The position numbers and the translations under genes are program-made. Under the pieces are notes generated by a model. That model was not told the DNA's origin. It ran no database searches and saw only the letters and a list, made by a program, of their open reading frames with translations. A stretch of 64,000 bases of DNA, taken from positions 394,548-458,547 of the forward strand of contig JAQWRY010000088.1 of assembly GCA_029243485.1 (NCBI GenBank), read 5' to 3'. The first letter of the stretch is position 1. Each line of letters starts with the position of its first letter. Positions 61,083 to 64,000 of the stretch are shown in pieces. Origin of the DNA: Candidatus Binatia bacterium. Its GTDB lineage: Bacteria; Desulfobacterota; Binatia; UBA12015.

Positions 61083-62231
61083 GTGCGCGCAATCGGTTTG
61101 ATGTCCGGAACGTCGCTCGACGGGATGGACGCTGCCCTGGTCCGGGTTCGGCGGCGCGTCGGTGCCGGCCCTGGGGGCTATCGGGCGAATCTCGAGGCCT
61201 TCCGGACGCTCCCGTATCCGGCGGCATTGCGCCGGATCGTTAGTGAAATCGCGCACGGCGCCGCCGTGGATGCCCGGACGCTCGCCGAGGCCGACCGGGG
61301 CGTCGCGGAACTGGGGGCGAGGGCCGCTGCCGCCGTCGCGCGAAAGGCAGATGTCCCCCTCGGCGGGGTCGGTGTGATCGGGAGTCACGGCCAGACAGTT
61401 TTCCACGGACCGGCAATCGACGCGGGGCCGACGACGATGCAGATCGGGTCGCCCGCACGGATCGCGAACCTCACCGGCGCGACGACCGTCGGCGACTTTC
61501 GCACCGCGGACCTGGCTGCCGGAGGATGTGGCGCGCCTCTGATGCCGATTGTGCATCGGATGCTCGCCGCCGACGCGAAGAAGCGGCGCGCCGTTCAGAA
61601 CATTGGCGGCATCGGCAACGTGACCTGGCTCGGTCGCGGCGGTCGGAAGATGACGGCATTCGACACCGGCCCGGGCGTCATGCTGATCGATCGAATGACG
61701 GGCCGCGTGTCGCGCGGACAGCAGCGGTTCGATCGGGGGGGACGGTTTGCCCGCCGCGGGCGTATCGACCGGGAGCTCGTCGCGGAGCTCCTTCGCGAGC
61801 CGTATTTCCGGCGGCGTCCGCCGAAGGCGACCGGCCGTGAGGCATTCGGCGAGGGGTTCGCGCGAGAGTTCGAAGAACGCGCTCGCACCCGAGGAGCGCG
61901 AGGCGCAGACCTCGTCGCGACGGCGACGGCGTTCACGGCCGCCTCGATCGCCGATCAGTACCGGCGGTTCCTGTTGCCGCGTCTGGGGCTCGACGAAGTC
62001 CTGCTCGCGGGCGGCGGTGCGCGCAACCCCGCACTCGTCGCAATGCTCCAGGATGAGCTCGGCGAGATTCCGGTCCGCCCGATCGAGTCGATCGGCGTCG
62101 ACGGCGACGCGCTCGAAGCGATCGGTTTCGCCATCCTGGCGGTGGCGGCGCTCGATGGCGCGAAGTTCGACCTCTCAGGGGTCACGGGATCGAGGCGGGC
62201 AGTGCGGCTCGGGGTGATCGCGCGACCGTGA
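61083..62231 (+). CDS. anmK: Anhydro-N-acetylmuramic acid kinase AnmK
   Basis: 382 residues from GTG 61083 (AAGGGAG five bases ahead; a TTG at 61080 is too close to it). GLMSGTSLDGMDAAL (ATP/anhMurNAc site), IGSHGQTVFHGP, NIGGIGNVTWLG, AFDTGPG, and LAGGGARNP. Phosphorylates anhydro-MurNAc recovered from peptidoglycan turnover. Downstream of cysH, divergent. The C-terminus is followed by IS debris on the minus strand. Confidence 0.93.
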   Translation: MRAIGLMSGTSLDGMDAALVRVRRRVGAGPGGYRANLEAFRTLPYPAALRRIVSEIAHGAAVDARTLAEADRGVAELGARAAAAVARKADVPLGGVGVIGSHGQTVFHGPAIDAGPTTMQIGSPARIANLTGATTVGDFRTADLAAGGCGAPLMPIVHRMLAADAKKRRAVQNIGGIGNVTWLGRGGRKMTAFDTGPGVMLIDRMTGRVSRGQQRFDRGGRFARRGRIDRELVAELLREPYFRRRPPKATGREAFGEGFAREFEERARTRGARGADLVATATAFTAASIADQYRRFLLPRLGLDEVLLAGGGARNPALVAMLQDELGEIPVRPIESIGVDGDALEAIGFAILAVAALDGAKFDLSGVTGSRRAVRLGVIARP

Positions 62232-62353
62232 ATCCCCCCTGACCGAGGAGGGGAGACAGGCGGTCGTTCTCGTCGCGTAGACCCTTCACCTCGGGGGCGT
62301 GTCTTGCGCTGAATGTCACGCACGACCTTCTCTGCATTCTCGCCCTTACCCAT
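62229..62353 (-). pseudogene. IS3-family OrfA remnant with internal deletion
   Basis: Starts MGKGENAEKVVRDIQRKTR behind a GGAAGGAG ribosome site, the typical first residues of an IS3-type transposase A. The next in-frame part is nonsense, but a shifted frame carries EVKGLRDENDRLSPLLG, the C-terminal leucine-zipper end of OrfA. The middle with the helix-turn-helix is missing. Abuts the anmK stop. Confidence 0.65.
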
Positions 62354-62409
62354 TGGATTCTCCTTCCCTTTGGGCCGGGAGTGTCTCCTATTCCAAACCC
62401 CTAGCTGGT

Positions 62410-62763
62410 CTAACTTCTGCTGAACCCGAACAAATAATCGATTGGTCCGAAGAACTCGGGCAGGTCAGCAGCGACGCTCATTTTCCGAGCTTCATCGGGA
62501 TCTGCGTCACGGAGTTCGAGGATGACGTCGCCGACAACGAATCCCTGGTCGTCGCGCTGAAGCGGGACGGCACACGGCCGTCGACTTCCGCCCGACCTCT
62601 GGCTGAGGGCGACCGTGCGCCGTTCGCTTCAAGCGCGATCGAGGAAGGTCGGATCGAGATCCGCGGGGGAGCCGCTCCTGCGGGCCGGACATCCCGACAG
62701 AACGAGGCTGCTGACCACCGTGATGGCAAGAACGAGAATCAGTGCTGTGCCCCTGCGACGCAT
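62410..62763 (-). pseudogene. Small lipoprotein gene with in-frame UGA
   Basis: From ATG 62763 a lipoprotein signal (TALILVLAITVVSSLVLSGC, lipobox LSGC) leads to TGA at 62629 after 44 codons. The same frame then continues to TAG 62410 with a protein-like tail (QGFVVGDVILELRDADPDEA). A competing frame in that region has higher GC at the third position, so a frameshift is as likely as recoding. Best read as a decayed lipoprotein gene; the 44-residue form could be expressed. Confidence 0.4.
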
Positions 62764-63099
62764 GCGAGTTCACCCATACACGACGATTGTCCGAGTGCGA
62801 ACCGGATCCCGACCCTGGGAGAGCCGATGACACAGGCCCGGCCGCATCGGCACCGCGAGCCGACCACGGGCGTTCGCGTCGATCTCGAACTCGGCGCTTT
62901 GAAGGCCGTGCTCGGACTGCTCCACACCCTGCCGCCCGAGGGAGGGAGACATCTCGTGGGTCCGATCGTGGCCGCCGGGGGCAAACGTGTCGGAAGTGCC
63001 TCTTATAAATCGACTCTATCTGTCCCGACGTCTTTGACGATGTACAGTCGCCGGCAGCCTGCTTTCGGCTCAGGCCGGGAAAAGGTACCGTCGCGCGCG
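62764..63099. other. Stretch without a supported gene upstream of the EF-hand protein
   Basis: 336 bases. A plus-strand segment from ATG 62827 (RVDLELGALKAVLGLLHTLP) has coding-like third positions and stays open into the EF-hand gene, but has no family match I recognise and no good ribosome site. It may be a remnant of an older gene. AT-rich TATAAATCG near 63005 could be a promoter element. Confidence 0.35.
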
Positions 63100-63675
63100 A
63101 TGCGTATCCGTGCGCTCTGCCTCGTCTCGTTCTTGGCCCTCACCTGCGGCAACGGTGCTCGAACCGGCTCGCTCTCTCCCGGGGACATCCTCGCGGCGCT
63201 CGGTGCGCGAGGCCGCGAGGGCCGCTCCGCCGAGCAACTCGATGCCTACCGGCAGACCTTCGGGTTCCTCGACGCCGACGGCAGCGGCGGAGTCACGGTA
63301 CAGGAGTACGTCGCAAATTCCATCTTCCCCAACCCGACCTCGGCCCGCGGCGTCTTCGCAGCTACGGACCGCGACGGGAGCGGCACGGTCACCATCGACG
63401 AGTACGTCGAGAACCGCATTATCACCGACGAGGCGAACGAGATATTCTTCGCCCTCGACACCGACGACGACGGACGCGTCACTCCGGCCGAGCTCGGGGA
63501 CGGCTCGCCGTTCGAGGGCGACCAGCTGTCCGACGTGTTCCGACGCTTCGACACCTCCATGGACGGCGCCATCGAGCAGGTGGAGCTGCTTCGCGTGTGG
63601 GGGGACTGGGCGCGCCTTCGAGGGGCGCGTGGTATGGGGGGCGTGGCGGGGCCTCGAAAGAAGCGGACGGGTTGA
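63100..63675 (+). CDS. Secreted EF-hand calcium-binding protein
   Basis: 191 residues from ATG 63100. Signal peptide or lipoprotein signal (RALCLVSFLALTCG; the Cys is in a poor lipobox). Four EF-hand-like loops in two pairs: DADGSGGVTVQE, DRDGSGTVTIDE, DTDDDGRVTPAE and a degenerate DTSMDGAIEQVE. Binds Ca2+ outside the cytoplasm; target unknown. A basic tail GPRKKRTG ends it. An upstream open frame lacks support. Confidence 0.78.
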   Translation: MRIRALCLVSFLALTCGNGARTGSLSPGDILAALGARGREGRSAEQLDAYRQTFGFLDADGSGGVTVQEYVANSIFPNPTSARGVFAATDRDGSGTVTIDEYVENRIITDEANEIFFALDTDDDGRVTPAELGDGSPFEGDQLSDVFRRFDTSMDGAIEQVELLRVWGDWARLRGARGMGGVAGPRKKRTG

Positions 63676-63742
63676 CCCTCCCTCCGAAAACCGGTCCGGC
63701 CCGAATGATTAGAGAAGGCCGGTCGGAGAAGGAGGGATCGCG

Positions 63743-63958
63743 ATGGCAAGCAAGCGACACGACGCGGCGCAGATCATCGCGAAGCTGCGCGAGGCCGAGG
63801 TTGAACTCGGACGTGGCAAGAAGACTGGCGAGGTGTGCCGGAAGCTCGGCGTCACCGATCAGACGTACTATCGATGGCGCAAGGAGTACGGCGGCCTTCG
63901 GACGGACCAGGCGCTGGACAACGCGATCCTGAAGGAAGCCGCGAAGGGAAACTTCTGA
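63743..63958 (+). CDS. IS3-family transposase OrfA, internally shortened
   Basis: 71 residues. Helix-turn-helix region QIIAKLREAEVELGRGKKTG, EVCRKLGVTDQTYYRWRKEYGG, then LDNAILKEAAKGNF, the usual C-terminal end. The leucine-zipper stretch normally between RTDQA and ALDNAIL (about 20 residues of the KRLKELEKEN type) is absent, as if lost between two DQA-like repeats. AAGGAGGGA ribosome site. The stop overlaps the expected OrfB frame by -1. Confidence 0.82.
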   Translation: MASKRHDAAQIIAKLREAEVELGRGKKTGEVCRKLGVTDQTYYRWRKEYGGLRTDQALDNAILKEAAKGNF

Positions 63959-64000
63959 GCCCGCCGAGGAGACGCCAGGCCGTGGATCACGTGCGGAAGA
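63955..64000 (+). CDS. IS3-family transposase OrfB, start only
   Basis: The -1 frame relative to OrfA opens at 63955 and reads LSPPRRRQAVDHVRK, the usual N-terminus of the DDE transposase OrfB. It continues past the window end. Translation normally comes from programmed frameshifting in OrfA. Confidence 0.65.
   Translation, partial: MSPPRRRQAVDHVRK

Larger units (their letters stand above)
63676..64000 (+). mobile_element. IS3-family insertion sequence, left end, runs off the window
   Basis: Begins just after the EF-hand stop with a GC-rich region holding CCTCCCTCCG...CGGAGAAGGAGG (inverted, a possible terminal or regulatory hairpin at 63677-63736), then OrfA and the start of OrfB. The right end is outside the window. 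The small deletion in OrfA suggests that it may be defective. Confidence 0.7.

Noticed and set aside
1..64000. tRNA, rRNA and CRISPR arrays
   Set aside because: I looked through the gaps for T-arm-like motifs and spaced direct repeats and found none.

Overview
The window is high-GC and densely packed on both strands, with many ATGA or TTGA stop/start overlaps and frequent GTG or TTG starts. The gene content suggests an uncultured Gram-negative, aerobic, lipid-metabolising bacterium of a deltaproteobacterium-like lineage, possibly Candidatus Binatota; that placement is inference. The supporting genes are two wax ester synthase/DGAT acyltransferases, a cytochrome P450, two acyl-CoA dehydrogenases, MaoC and enoyl-CoA hydratases, two RND-family lipid-type exporters (one with a DUF1302-like outer-membrane barrel, one with a YCF48-like propeller protein), a B12-dependent ribonucleotide reductase, a selenoprotein and a PilT ATPase. 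No rRNA or tRNA gene was seen.

Layout. 0-9 kb: secreted or envelope proteins (PDZ-thioredoxin protein, beta-helix protein, matrixin metalloprotease), a glycosyltransferase, an MBL hydrolase with a MarC membrane protein, and a GNAT/membrane-protein pair. 9-13.6 kb: RlmD-type methyltransferase, small proteins, a Rieske protein, and a two-gene unit ending in a UGSC-family selenoprotein whose UGA is read as selenocysteine. 13.6-16.2 kb: a PhyH remnant, a MITE-like element, a ferritin-like gene pair and a cytochrome c. 16.2-21.4 kb: a neutral-lipid locus in which two WS/DGAT genes flank a P450, a ribbon-helix-helix/zinc-ribbon regulator with its own operator, and an apolipoprotein- or phasin-like helical protein. 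21.5-27.2 kb: sirtuin, an exopolysaccharide or glycan cluster and a DCC-family protein.

27.2-33 kb: pgpA-cinA-recA-pilT-recX, interrupted by a second MITE-like element with a perfect 39-bp inverted repeat. 33-45.3 kb: thiC downstream of an RND exporter and an outer-membrane barrel, an acyl-CoA synthetase with two hotdog dehydratases, and a second RND exporter with a YCF48-like partner. 45.4-49.8 kb: acyl-CoA dehydrogenases, an enoyl-CoA hydratase and a decayed GT39-type gene. 49.8-57.5 kb: an unknown protein, a LytM peptidase, DciA, nrdJ behind a promoter carrying tandem NrdR-box-like sites, FtsB, and a lysine-rich histone H1-like gene with a strong promoter and terminator. 57.6-64 kb: an NTF2-like gene with an early UGA, a beta-lactamase-fold lipoprotein, an alpha/beta hydrolase, CysH, AnmK, gene debris, an EF-hand protein and the start of an IS3-type element at the right edge.

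The least ordinary items are the UGSC selenoprotein, which ordinary gene calling splits; the lipid-droplet-like locus with its own regulator; the pair of small palindromic elements that supply stop codons to neighbouring genes; and a pgpA gene without a canonical start codon.
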